The notes below the pieces were generated by a model. It saw nothing but the letters and a program-made list of their open reading frames with translations, searched no databases and was not told the DNA's origin. Shown one piece after another: positions 42,321-49,779 of a stretch of DNA of 64,000 nt. A program made the translations under genes and the position numbers. The DNA is from Polyangiaceae bacterium (GTDB lineage Bacteria > Myxococcota_A > Polyangia > Polyangiales > Polyangiaceae), in the NCBI GenBank assembly GCA_020633205.1, contig JACKEB010000025.1, positions 1 to 64,000 on the forward strand, read 5' to 3'. How positions within the stretch are numbered: the stretch's first letter is position 1; every line of letters begins with the position of its first letter.

Positions 42321-43268
42321 ATGGATCGACTCCACGAGCTCCAGGTCTTCGTCGCCGTCGCAGAAAGCGCTGGCTTCGCCAAAGCCGGCAAGCGCCTGCG
42401 CCTCTCACCGCCCGCCGTGACGCGTGCGGTGGCTTCCCTCGAAGCGCGCCTTGGGACGCGCGTCTTTCAACGCACCACTCGCCGCGTGAGTCTGACGGAC
42501 GCTGGGGCGCGCTTTCTCGAGAGTTCTAGGAGGATCCTTGAGGAAATAGAACAGGCCGAGCTCGCCGCCGCAGGTGAGGCAGCCGAACCCAGCGGTCGCC
42601 TCACCTTGAGCACTTCGATGACGTTTGGTCGCGCGGCGCTCACGCCTATCGTCTGTGATTTCCTGGCGGCGTACCCGCGCGTTACCGCCCGCATACTGCT
42701 TCAAGACCGCGTGACGGATTTGGTTGCAGAAGGCATCGATCTCGCGGTGCGCCTCGCGCCGCTGCCAGACTCAACATTCGTTGCGCGACGTTTGGGTGAA
42801 GTGCGCCGCGTCCTGATCGCTAGTCCGAACTACTTGAAGCTTCACGGCGCACCTCGCGCGCCACAAGAACTGCGAGCGCACACCATCATCGGGTTCAGCG
42901 GCCTGATGCCCCATGCGGAGTATCGCTACGTCGAGGGTGGCAAGGCGAAGAGCCTGGCGTTGTCACCGCGCCTCGAGGTGGACGACTCCTTGGCGGCGAT
43001 TCAAGCGGTCGAGGCGGGACACGGTATCAGCGTCGCGCTCTCCTACCAGGTCGTCGAGCGACTGCAGAAGAAGTGCATCGTCACGTTGCTTGACAAGTAC
43101 GAGCCACCGGGCGTGCCTGTGCATCTCGTGTACCCGCAAACACCACTCCTCCCGGCCAAGGTGCGGGCATTCGTCGACTTTGCCGTGCCACGGCTGCAGG
43201 CTTTCCTGAGCAGCGTCGAAAAGACCTCACGGAAACGTGGCGCCCGCGACGGTTTGACTCAGCGTTGA
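42321..43268 (+). CDS. LysR-family transcriptional regulator
   Basis: A 315-aa regulator: winged helix at 1-60 (MDRLHELQVFVAVAESAGFAKAGKRLRLSPPAVTRAVASLEARLG) and a substrate-binding-like effector domain (about 88-295). The form resembles the CrgA/AaeR-like subgroup that controls divergent oxidoreductase genes. The ATG directly follows the palindrome. The likely regulon is the AhpD-like gene and perhaps the FMN protein behind it; oxidant or electrophile sensing is an inference from these targets. Confidence 0.9.
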   Translation: MDRLHELQVFVAVAESAGFAKAGKRLRLSPPAVTRAVASLEARLGTRVFQRTTRRVSLTDAGARFLESSRRILEEIEQAELAAAGEAAEPSGRLTLSTSMTFGRAALTPIVCDFLAAYPRVTARILLQDRVTDLVAEGIDLAVRLAPLPDSTFVARRLGEVRRVLIASPNYLKLHGAPRAPQELRAHTIIGFSGLMPHAEYRYVEGGKAKSLALSPRLEVDDSLAAIQAVEAGHGISVALSYQVVERLQKKCIVTLLDKYEPPGVPVHLVYPQTPLLPAKVRAFVDFAVPRLQAFLSSVEKTSRKRGARDGLTQR

Positions 43269-43269
43269 C

Positions 43270-43284
43270 CGTCGCGTAGCGACG
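43270..43284 (+). terminator. hairpin directly after the LysR gene
   Basis: CGTCGC-GTA-GCGACG begins one base after the stop codon. Stable but short and without a U-tract, so a weak terminator at best. Confidence 0.35.
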
Positions 43285-43305
43285 ACCGGGTGTTAGGCTT
43301 GCAAT

Positions 43306-43491
43306 ATGTCAGGCACAGACCGAGGCGACTGGGTCGTCATGCGGCAGGACGACAACGGAAACCGCTTCGAGCTTGAGCGGTACGCAACGGAAGCGGAGGC
43401 GCAGGCAGTCGCTGACAGCTTCGAGCGACGCGGTCACAAGCAGCTCTATTTCGTGACCCAGGCTCCTGCGCTCGCCCCGGACATTGCGTAG
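43306..43491 (+). CDS. small protein with WVV-RQDDNGNRF motif
   Basis: A 61-aa protein (DWVVMRQDDNGNRFELERYATEAEAQAVADSFERRGHKQLYFVTQ). The beta-alpha-beta pattern with R-Q-D-D-N-G-N-R-F and a final G-H-K-Q-x-Y-x-V resembles small conserved bacterial proteins of unknown role (SPOR-like size and fold). TAGGCT ends 6 nt before the ATG with no Shine-Dalgarno, again suggesting a leaderless message. Function unknown. Confidence 0.7.
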   Translation: MSGTDRGDWVVMRQDDNGNRFELERYATEAEAQAVADSFERRGHKQLYFVTQAPALAPDIA

Positions 43492-43578
43492 TTGCACGGT
43501 TTGGAATGAGTCTTTTCGCGGAGACGCTACTGCCGCTCGGGCCGTGGGGTCCCTAGACTCTCGCCCTCAGGAGGCGTG

Positions 43579-44418
43579 ATGCAGGAAGTGATCGGGGGAA
43601 GTGTCGAGCTCGCTTCGGGAGCGATGATGCCCAAAGTTGGGCTCGGGGTGTTCCGCGCTGGCGCGGGAGACGCGACTCGGGATGCCGTGCTCGCGGCGCT
43701 GCGTGCGGGGTACCGGCACATCGACACCGCAGCCATCTACCGCAACGAAGCCGAGGTCGGTGAAGCGGTTCGGGCTTGGCTTGCGGAGACCGGTGAGTCC
43801 CGGGAGGCGCTGTTCATCACGACCAAGCTCTGGAATGACGATCAAGGCTACGAAAGTGCGCTGCGGGCGTTCGACGTGAGTCAGCGCGCCCTCGATCTGG
43901 GAGTGCTGGACTTGTACCTCCTGCACTGGCCCGTGCCTGAAGCGCGACTCGACTCGTGGCGCGCGTTGGAGAAGCTGCGCGCCGAGGGCAAGGTGCGGTC
44001 GATTGGCGTGAGCAACTTCACGAACAACCACCTGCAGGAGCTACTCAAGATAGCCAAGGAGCAGCCTGACGTGAACCAAGTCGAGCTGCATCCGTTCTTG
44101 CAGCAGAGCGAGCTCTGCGCGCTGTGCCGCGAGCAGCGCATCCAAACGGTGGCCTACAGTCCACTAACCAAAGGGCGTTTCCTGACGGATCCAATCGTCA
44201 GTTCCGTGGCCGAGCGCGTAGGGGCCACTCCGGCTCAGGTGCTGATCCGTTGGAGCCTGGAGCAGGGACACGTCGTGCTACCCAAGAGCGTGACGCCAGC
44301 GCGCATTCAGCAGAACTTGGACGCGGTGAACGTGAAGCTCAGCGCGCAAGACCTCGCAGAGCTCGCGAAGTGCGAGCGCAACACGCGCACCGCGTGGGAT
44401 CCAACGAACGTGGACTAG
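43579..44418 (+). CDS. aldo/keto reductase
   Basis: A 279-aa NADPH-dependent reductase of the AKR5-like group (2,5-diketo-gluconate/methylglyoxal reductase kind). Motifs: GYRHIDTAAIYRNEAEVG with catalytic Asp and Tyr, TKLWNDDQGYESAL with Lys, LLHWPVP with His, SIGVSNF and the cofactor segment LPKSVTPARIQQN. AGGAGG at 43569-43574 lies 4 nt before the ATG at 43579; GTG 43576 is too close. Length and motifs are complete. It follows the small protein gene at 87 bp. Confidence 0.93.
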   Translation: MQEVIGGSVELASGAMMPKVGLGVFRAGAGDATRDAVLAALRAGYRHIDTAAIYRNEAEVGEAVRAWLAETGESREALFITTKLWNDDQGYESALRAFDVSQRALDLGVLDLYLLHWPVPEARLDSWRALEKLRAEGKVRSIGVSNFTNNHLQELLKIAKEQPDVNQVELHPFLQQSELCALCREQRIQTVAYSPLTKGRFLTDPIVSSVAERVGATPAQVLIRWSLEQGHVVLPKSVTPARIQQNLDAVNVKLSAQDLAELAKCERNTRTAWDPTNVD

Positions 44419-44459
44419 TGTCCTGGCGACAGCGGATCACCGATTCGCCTCACTAGCCT

Positions 44460-45503
44460 TCAGGGCTTGCTGGGCCTGTGCTTCAAGCTTGAAAGCGCCT
44501 TCGTCAGGGCCTCAGCGTGGGCCGCGTCCTGTGCTCCAAGGAAGAGGTGAATCTGTTCTTCCCCTTGCTTGACCAGCGTCTCTCGCCCGATGCCGTCGCC
44601 GTCCTTGGTCTCGAACCAGGTCACCGCCTGTCCGAGCACCTTGCCGGGCAGCTTCTTTGCCGTTGGTTCCGGGTGGAAAGACGCGAAATGACCGAAATAG
44701 ACCCCCGCCACGGCGGCGTTGGTGCCGATGGCCGACAACTCCTGCAGGCGGTAGACGGCGAAATCCGGACCTGGTTGCGGGTAGTACACGTATCCAGCGG
44801 GTACATGCAGGGAGTACTCGCCGCCCTCGATTTCGACGTCTCGCTCACTCAGGTCGAGCTGGTTCGGACCGAGCTCCAGGCTGGCGAGCACGCGCTTTGC
44901 CATGGCCTTGCAGCCACCCACGCCCGCTTTGAACGCGACGTCGTTCACTGCGAAGAGCGTCTCCTGCAGGGTGTTGTCAGCAAGCTTGGTGAGGGCAGTC
45001 GCCACGAACACGGTGTCACCCTTCGGGGCGAGCTTGCGATAGGTTCCGGTAAGCTGCTCGAATCCGGGCTTCGACTCGACGGCGCCATACTCGACGAGCG
45101 ACGCATCCCGGCGCAGCTTGCTCGCTTCCAGCTTTTCAGTCTCCGTCGCCAAGAAGGCGTGGGTCATCACCACGAGGCGCGCGTCCCCGATGTCGATGAC
45201 GAGCCGCGTCTCGGTACTCGCAGCGTTGGGCGCCGACATGATGTCGGGGGTGCGCGCGCTTTCTTCCGCGCCCGCAGGCACCCGGAGCTTCAGGGCTCCG
45301 TTGAGCAGCATGACCGGCTGCCCCAGCTCGAGCGCTTCGAAGCCACCGCACTTGTCGTCTGTGTCCGCGCTCGAAGGTGCCGTGTTCTGCGCTGATTCCG
45401 TCGGCGCTGCAGCAGGCGCCGAAGGGGATTCCGGGGTTGGGAGTGAGGCACAGCCGGCCAAGGCGATCAGCGTCAGTACGAGCAGGCGTCTCATGGGTCG
45501 CAT
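44460..45503 (-). CDS. lipoprotein of unknown function
   Basis: A 347-aa lipoprotein. Signal MRPMRRLLVLTLIALAGC with lipobox LAGC, a Ser/Pro/Ala linker to about 45, then two similar-looking beta-rich halves (LNGALKLRVPAGAEE... and GGEYSLHVPAGYVYYP...), which suggests an internal duplication of a roughly 130-residue domain. No family recognised. In-frame ATGs at 45494, 45503 and 45512 are all possible; none has a clear Shine-Dalgarno. Convergent with the aldo/keto reductase gene. Confidence 0.75.
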   Translation of the reverse strand: MRPMRRLLVLTLIALAGCASLPTPESPSAPAAAPTESAQNTAPSSADTDDKCGGFEALELGQPVMLLNGALKLRVPAGAEESARTPDIMSAPNAASTETRLVIDIGDARLVVMTHAFLATETEKLEASKLRRDASLVEYGAVESKPGFEQLTGTYRKLAPKGDTVFVATALTKLADNTLQETLFAVNDVAFKAGVGGCKAMAKRVLASLELGPNQLDLSERDVEIEGGEYSLHVPAGYVYYPQPGPDFAVYRLQELSAIGTNAAVAGVYFGHFASFHPEPTAKKLPGKVLGQAVTWFETKDGDGIGRETLVKQGEEQIHLFLGAQDAAHAEALTKALSSLKHRPSKP

Positions 45504-45580
45504 TAGACGCATCAGGCCACGAACGGTTGTTTCGGCCAAGGCGTCGCGAGGCTCGCTTTCGGTAGATCCGCGCGGCATCC

Positions 45581-45608
45581 TTGACGGGCGGCCGTTCTTG
45601 GGCATACT
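45581..45608 (+). promoter_or_regulatory. sigma-70-type promoter upstream of rtcB
   Basis: TTGACG at 45581-45586 and CATACT at 45603-45608 with a 16-bp spacer. The predicted leader to the rtcB start is about 185 nt and has a GCGGGC/GCCCGC hairpin at 45761-45776. Confidence 0.5.
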
Positions 45609-45800
45609 GCGCGGGTTCGAGGTGGCTGGCTGCTGGCCTCGTTCAAAGCATGGCTCTTGCTTCGCTGCCTTCCAAGAGGGGCGCTCGAAGCGTGAGCTAG
45701 GTTGCGTTTTGCGCACCCTGGCGGCCTTTTCGGCTGTTTGAGGTGGTCCGCTGAGCGCGTGCGGGCGTGCGCCCGCGGTTTGGAACGAAAGCAGCAAGTC

Positions 45801-47249
45801 ATGTCCAAGTCAGACTTGGGCGGCGCCACTCCCAGTGCACCGCTCCCGCGAGTGCTGCGCGCGCTCGCCCGTCAGGGTCTTCTCGTGCGGAAAGAAGGTC
45901 CGGTGTTTTCCGTTTGTCATCCGCAACACAATGTGGAGCCAGCGAGGGTGCTGTTGCCCGAAGGGTTTGCTCTCGATAGCAAGGCGTTACTCCAGCTCTG
46001 TGCGTTCGCGGGGGTGAAGCACCCGCTGGGCGGCGCTGTTTGTGCAGCGTGTGCGACGCCCGACTTCCACGCCGGTTCTCTCGTTCCGGTGGGAGCCGTG
46101 ATCGCCACCACGCTCGATATGGTGATCCCCCAGGCGATCGGCACCGACATCCAATGTGGCATGCGCTTGCATACGGTTGAGCTCGACGTGGAGACGTTCC
46201 TGTCCCGCAAGGCTGCATGGCTCGAGCTGGTCTATGGTGATCTGTTCCTGGGCACCCGAGACCTACCGATGCAGGTCACCGCCGTGCGCGCGATGTTTGA
46301 AGCGGGCGCGCTTGGTTGGTTGGAAGCGACGCGCCGCGCACCGCTCGGCTTGATGCAGCGAATCGAGCTCGATCAGCTGGAATCGGAGCTCGAGAGGAGC
46401 TTCGAGCTTGGCAGTGCCGAGGGGGACGCGCGCCACGCACCCAGGGATCTGCTACCGGACGATCGTGACGTGATCCGTGACAGCTGCATGGGAACGGTTG
46501 GCGGCGGAAACCACTTCATCGAGGTGCAGTTCGTGGAGCAGATCCTGGATAGCCGAACGGCGTTCGGGTGGGGCCTCCGCAAGGGACAGATCTGCCTGAT
46601 GGTTCACTCCGGCTCGCGCCGTGTTGGAGGCGTGGTCGGCGGAGAGTGGATGGAGCGCGCCCGCGAGCTTTGGCCCCTAGGCGTTGCCCACCCAAAGAGC
46701 GGCATCTTCGCGCTCCACGGAGCGGACGCTACGACCTACATCACGGCACTCAACACTGCAGCGAACTACGCGAACGTGAACCGTATTCTCCTTGCGGAAA
46801 TGATGCGAGACCGTCTGCGACAGGTCTTTGGGCGTGAGCTAGAGGTCCCGCTGGTCTATGATGTGCCGCACAACACCGTCACTCGCGAAGGCGAGCGCTA
46901 CGTGCACCGCAAGGGAGCCACACCGGCCTTCTTTGGGCAACCCGTGCTGATCCCTGGTTCGATGGGGCAGGCTTCGTACGTGTTGCGCGGGGAAGGGAAC
47001 AGCGACTACCTGTGTTCGGCATCTCACGGTGCCGGCCGTGCTCGGACCCGTGGTGACATGCGTAAGCGCGCGGCCCGCGGGGAGTCGATTGGACTCGAGG
47101 GAGTGGAGTGCATCGGACGCAGCGAGCGCGTGGTTGAAGAAGCGCCTGCCGCGTACAAGGCCATCGAACCGGTGGTTGCGGTGCAGTCCGAGGTGGGCAT
47201 TGCGACTCCCGTCGCGCGCTTGCAGCCGCTTCTGACCTTTAAAGCTTAA
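45801..47249 (+). CDS. rtcB: RNA-splicing ligase RtcB
   Basis: A 482-aa GTP- and Mn-dependent RNA ligase that joins 2',3'-cyclic phosphate or 3'-phosphate ends to 5'-OH ends. Metal and active-site motifs: PDFHAG, GTDIQCGM with the metal-binding Cys, MGTVGGGNHFIEVQ, LMVHSGSRRVGG, VYDVPHNTV and SASHGAGRARTR with the guanylated His. Length is normal for the family. No RtcA cyclase or RtcR regulator is beside it and no sigma-54 promoter is seen; a sigma-70-type promoter lies 190 bp upstream. The ATG at 45801 is chosen from family alignment. Confidence 0.95.
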   Translation: MSKSDLGGATPSAPLPRVLRALARQGLLVRKEGPVFSVCHPQHNVEPARVLLPEGFALDSKALLQLCAFAGVKHPLGGAVCAACATPDFHAGSLVPVGAVIATTLDMVIPQAIGTDIQCGMRLHTVELDVETFLSRKAAWLELVYGDLFLGTRDLPMQVTAVRAMFEAGALGWLEATRRAPLGLMQRIELDQLESELERSFELGSAEGDARHAPRDLLPDDRDVIRDSCMGTVGGGNHFIEVQFVEQILDSRTAFGWGLRKGQICLMVHSGSRRVGGVVGGEWMERARELWPLGVAHPKSGIFALHGADATTYITALNTAANYANVNRILLAEMMRDRLRQVFGRELEVPLVYDVPHNTVTREGERYVHRKGATPAFFGQPVLIPGSMGQASYVLRGEGNSDYLCSASHGAGRARTRGDMRKRAARGESIGLEGVECIGRSERVVEEAPAAYKAIEPVVAVQSEVGIATPVARLQPLLTFKA

Positions 47250-47276
47250 AGTATCTAGCGACGCAGGAACGGCGGA

Positions 47277-47294
47277 CCTCTCCCCCAAGAAATT
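47277..47294. repeat. dispersed CCTC-C-A motif, copy 3
   Basis: CCTCTCCCCCAAGAAATT, 27 bp after the rtcB stop codon. Same motif as at 868, 15409 and 53029. Confidence 0.4.
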
Positions 47295-47302
47295 GTTGTT
47301 TG

Positions 47303-47324
47303 TTCGCGCCTCCCGGGGCGCGAA
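47303..47324 (+). terminator. GC-rich hairpin after rtcB
   Basis: TTCGCGCC, loop TCCCGG, GGCGCGAA: a perfect 8-bp stem 53 nt after the rtcB stop. No U-tract follows. It may end the rtcB message or protect its 3' end. Confidence 0.45.
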
Positions 47325-47385
47325 ATAGCCAATTGGAGCGCCAATCGAGTAGACCGGCCCACCGGCCCGCACCTACTCTTAGCCA

Positions 47386-49095
47386 ATGGCTGGGCGAAGC
47401 GGCGTGGTGTTGGGGCTGTTAGTTGGAGTGAGCGCGCTAGGCACGCTCGGCGGTTGCTCTGCGAGCGATAGCAGCTCGAAGGTCGGAGCCAACGGGGGCA
47501 ATGGCAGCGGCGGGCTGAGCAACGGCGGCAGCGGCGGCTTCCTCGACAGTGGTACCGCTGGCACTGGCGGTAGCGACCTGACGGATCCAGAGACGTGCGC
47601 TGAAGCGGCGGACCGCAAGACCTACGTCGGCTGTGACTTCTGGCCTACCGTCACCGCGAATGGCGTGTGGTCGGTCTTCGACTTCGCGGTGGTGGCAGCG
47701 AATGCGGGCAACGAAACCGCGTCGGTCACGGTGACCATTGGGGACACGGGAGTTGCCACCGCGGAAATTCCACCGAACGAACTGCGCACGATCTTCTTGC
47801 CGTGGATCCCGGTGCTCAAGGGCCCCGAGGCCGACCAGTGCAAGCAAGTCACTGCGTCGCCGAGTACCGCGCGCCTCGACCAAGGTGCGTATCACTTGGT
47901 GAGCACCCGACCCGTGGCAGTTTATCAGTTCAACCCGCTGCAGTACGCATCCATCGGAGGCGCTCCTGGGAAGGACTGGACGCAGTGCAAACCTACGGCG
48001 CCCACTTGCGCGTTCCCCACGAACTGCAACCAGACCTACTACACGTACACCAACGACGCGTCGTTGCTGCTCCCGAGCACCGCGATGACGGGCAACTACC
48101 GCGTCGCAGGTCGTCACGGCTACTTCTACCCCACTGCCTCGTTCCCGGAGTTCATGACCATCACCGGGACCCAAGACAACACGGAAGTGACCGTCTATGT
48201 GTCCGCCACGGGCACGATAGAGCCGGGCGGCCCCATCCCAGCGGTTCCGGGAGGGGGCAGCACGACCCTGTCGCTGAACGCCGGCGACGTGGTTCAGCTC
48301 ATGACCTCGACCAAGCTGACAGGCACCGGTGAACTCAGCGGCTCGCTGATCCAGGCGAACAAACCCGTACAGGTCATCGCGGGTACCGCATGCTCCGTCG
48401 CGCCCGACGATAAGCCGGCGTGCGATCACACGGAGGAGTCCCTGCTACCCGCGGAGACCTTCGGCAAGCACTACTTCGTGACTCCACCCACGGGTCCAAA
48501 CGGCGATACGCCGGGGCACATCGTGCGCATCTATGGCAACTTCGACGGCACCAATCTGTCTTATCCGAGCGGAATGCCTGCTGGGGCACCCACCAGCCTG
48601 AACGCTGGGCAGTGGGTCGACCTCGGTGTCGTGCAGGGTAGCTTCGAGGTCGAAGCGGACCAGGCCTTCGCGGTGGCCACATTTCAGCTAGGCGGCTCGC
48701 TGGTGGACCCAGATCCGTCGGACCCGAATGGGACGAACCCTGAGGGTCGTGGCGACCCATCGATGAGCTACATGACCGCCGTGGAGCAGTATCGAACGAA
48801 GTACGTCTTTCTAGCGCCGAGCAACTACGATCTTAGCTATGCGGATATCGTGATGCCGATGGACACCCAACTCGAGCTTGATGGCGCTTCGGTCAACGTC
48901 GCCGCCACGGCGATTGGGTCAGGATTTGGCGTCGTGCGGGTTGGGCTTGGACCCGGACAACAGGGAGCGCATATCCTCACGGCAAGTGCTCCGGTTGGCC
49001 TTCAGGTGATCGGCTACGGTCGCTACACGAGCTACCAGTATCCGGGAGGCATGAACCTCAAGGCGATCGCGCCGCCGCCCGACCCGCCCCGCTGA
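47386..49095 (+). CDS. lipoprotein with IgGFc-binding-like domain
   Basis: A 569-aa surface lipoprotein: lipobox LGGC (Cys24), a G-N-G-S-G-G linker, an N-terminal Cys pair (CAEAADRKTYVGCDFWPT), then the domain found in IgGFc-binding-protein-like bacterial proteins (STRPVAVYQFNPLQY, NDASLLLPSTAMTGNYRVAG, a HTEESLLPAETFGKHYFVTPP segment). Adhesion to glycoproteins or other cells is a guess from the eukaryotic namesake. TACTCT ends 6 nt before the ATG with no Shine-Dalgarno. The C-terminus is Pro-rich and has no sorting signal. Confidence 0.85.
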   Translation: MAGRSGVVLGLLVGVSALGTLGGCSASDSSSKVGANGGNGSGGLSNGGSGGFLDSGTAGTGGSDLTDPETCAEAADRKTYVGCDFWPTVTANGVWSVFDFAVVAANAGNETASVTVTIGDTGVATAEIPPNELRTIFLPWIPVLKGPEADQCKQVTASPSTARLDQGAYHLVSTRPVAVYQFNPLQYASIGGAPGKDWTQCKPTAPTCAFPTNCNQTYYTYTNDASLLLPSTAMTGNYRVAGRHGYFYPTASFPEFMTITGTQDNTEVTVYVSATGTIEPGGPIPAVPGGGSTTLSLNAGDVVQLMTSTKLTGTGELSGSLIQANKPVQVIAGTACSVAPDDKPACDHTEESLLPAETFGKHYFVTPPTGPNGDTPGHIVRIYGNFDGTNLSYPSGMPAGAPTSLNAGQWVDLGVVQGSFEVEADQAFAVATFQLGGSLVDPDPSDPNGTNPEGRGDPSMSYMTAVEQYRTKYVFLAPSNYDLSYADIVMPMDTQLELDGASVNVAATAIGSGFGVVRVGLGPGQQGAHILTASAPVGLQVIGYGRYTSYQYPGGMNLKAIAPPPDPPR

Positions 49096-49101
49096 GGGAA
49101 G

Positions 49102-49725
49102 CTACTCAACCACGCTGGCTGTTGGGCACACCTGGCGAGGAGCCTCGGCTAGGCATGCCACCAGCGCGCGCTTCCTGAGTGGTGGCGTCCGGCGGCCGAG
49201 TGCGCGGTGGCGAACGAAGAGCCCGTAGCGTCGCGAATAGTTCGCAGAGAAGCCCCAATTCGTGGAGTGAGCGACGGCTCGCACCAGGTAAGCCTGCTCC
49301 CCATCAGGACACTTGAACTCCGCATCCACTAGTTCCCGGGCGCGTTCTGCTTCGAGTTGGACATACTCGACGTCGCTCAGTTGCTTCACACTCGAGTCCA
49401 GTTCGCGGTCGTTCACGGTGCCGAAGGTCACCGGGCTCAGCTCTCCCTCAGGGACGCGTAGGTACTCCGTGTCCCAGGCATCGGCGCCCTTCGCCTTGGG
49501 CGGGTGCTGGCAGTGCTCTGCTTCGCTCAGTGGCGGTGGTTCTGGAGGAACAGGAGTCGCAGGTTCTTCCCCTGGAATTGCGGTGGCGTCGCTCGGCTCG
49601 CTCGGCGCAAGGGCGGTCACCTGTTCAGCGGGGGCGTGAGATCCATGCGGATCTGCGAGGGGTCGGCGCGCGGGCTCTGAGCACGCCACAGCCAAGCAGA
49701 ATCCGAGGCAAGCAGTGAGTCGCAT
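49102..49725 (-). CDS. putative lipoprotein
   Basis: A 207-aa exported protein: short signal with lipobox LAVAC (Cys15), a Pro/Glu/Ala-rich stalk to about residue 70, and a C-terminal domain with four cysteines (EHCQHP, EFKCPDG, LVACLAE, RQVCPT). No family recognised. TAGCAT ends exactly 6 nt before the ATG. Convergent with the IgGFc-like gene at 6 bp. Confidence 0.7.
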   Translation of the reverse strand: MRLTACLGFCLAVACSEPARRPLADPHGSHAPAEQVTALAPSEPSDATAIPGEEPATPVPPEPPPLSEAEHCQHPPKAKGADAWDTEYLRVPEGELSPVTFGTVNDRELDSSVKQLSDVEYVQLEAERARELVDAEFKCPDGEQAYLVRAVAHSTNWGFSANYSRRYGLFVRHRALGRRTPPLRKRALVACLAEAPRQVCPTASVVE

Positions 49726-49779
49726 GCGCCAATGCTACGTCCAAGCATCGCAGGAGTTCTCGACTGCGCGAAAATGCGA

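Noticed and set aside
45650..45700. 16-codon upstream frame in the rtcB leader
   Set aside because: No Shine-Dalgarno and no overlapping alternative structures; likely chance.
633..47324. Strong intrinsic terminators
   Set aside because: Hairpins were found after several genes (633, 43270, 47303) but none has a U-tract; they are listed only at low confidence.
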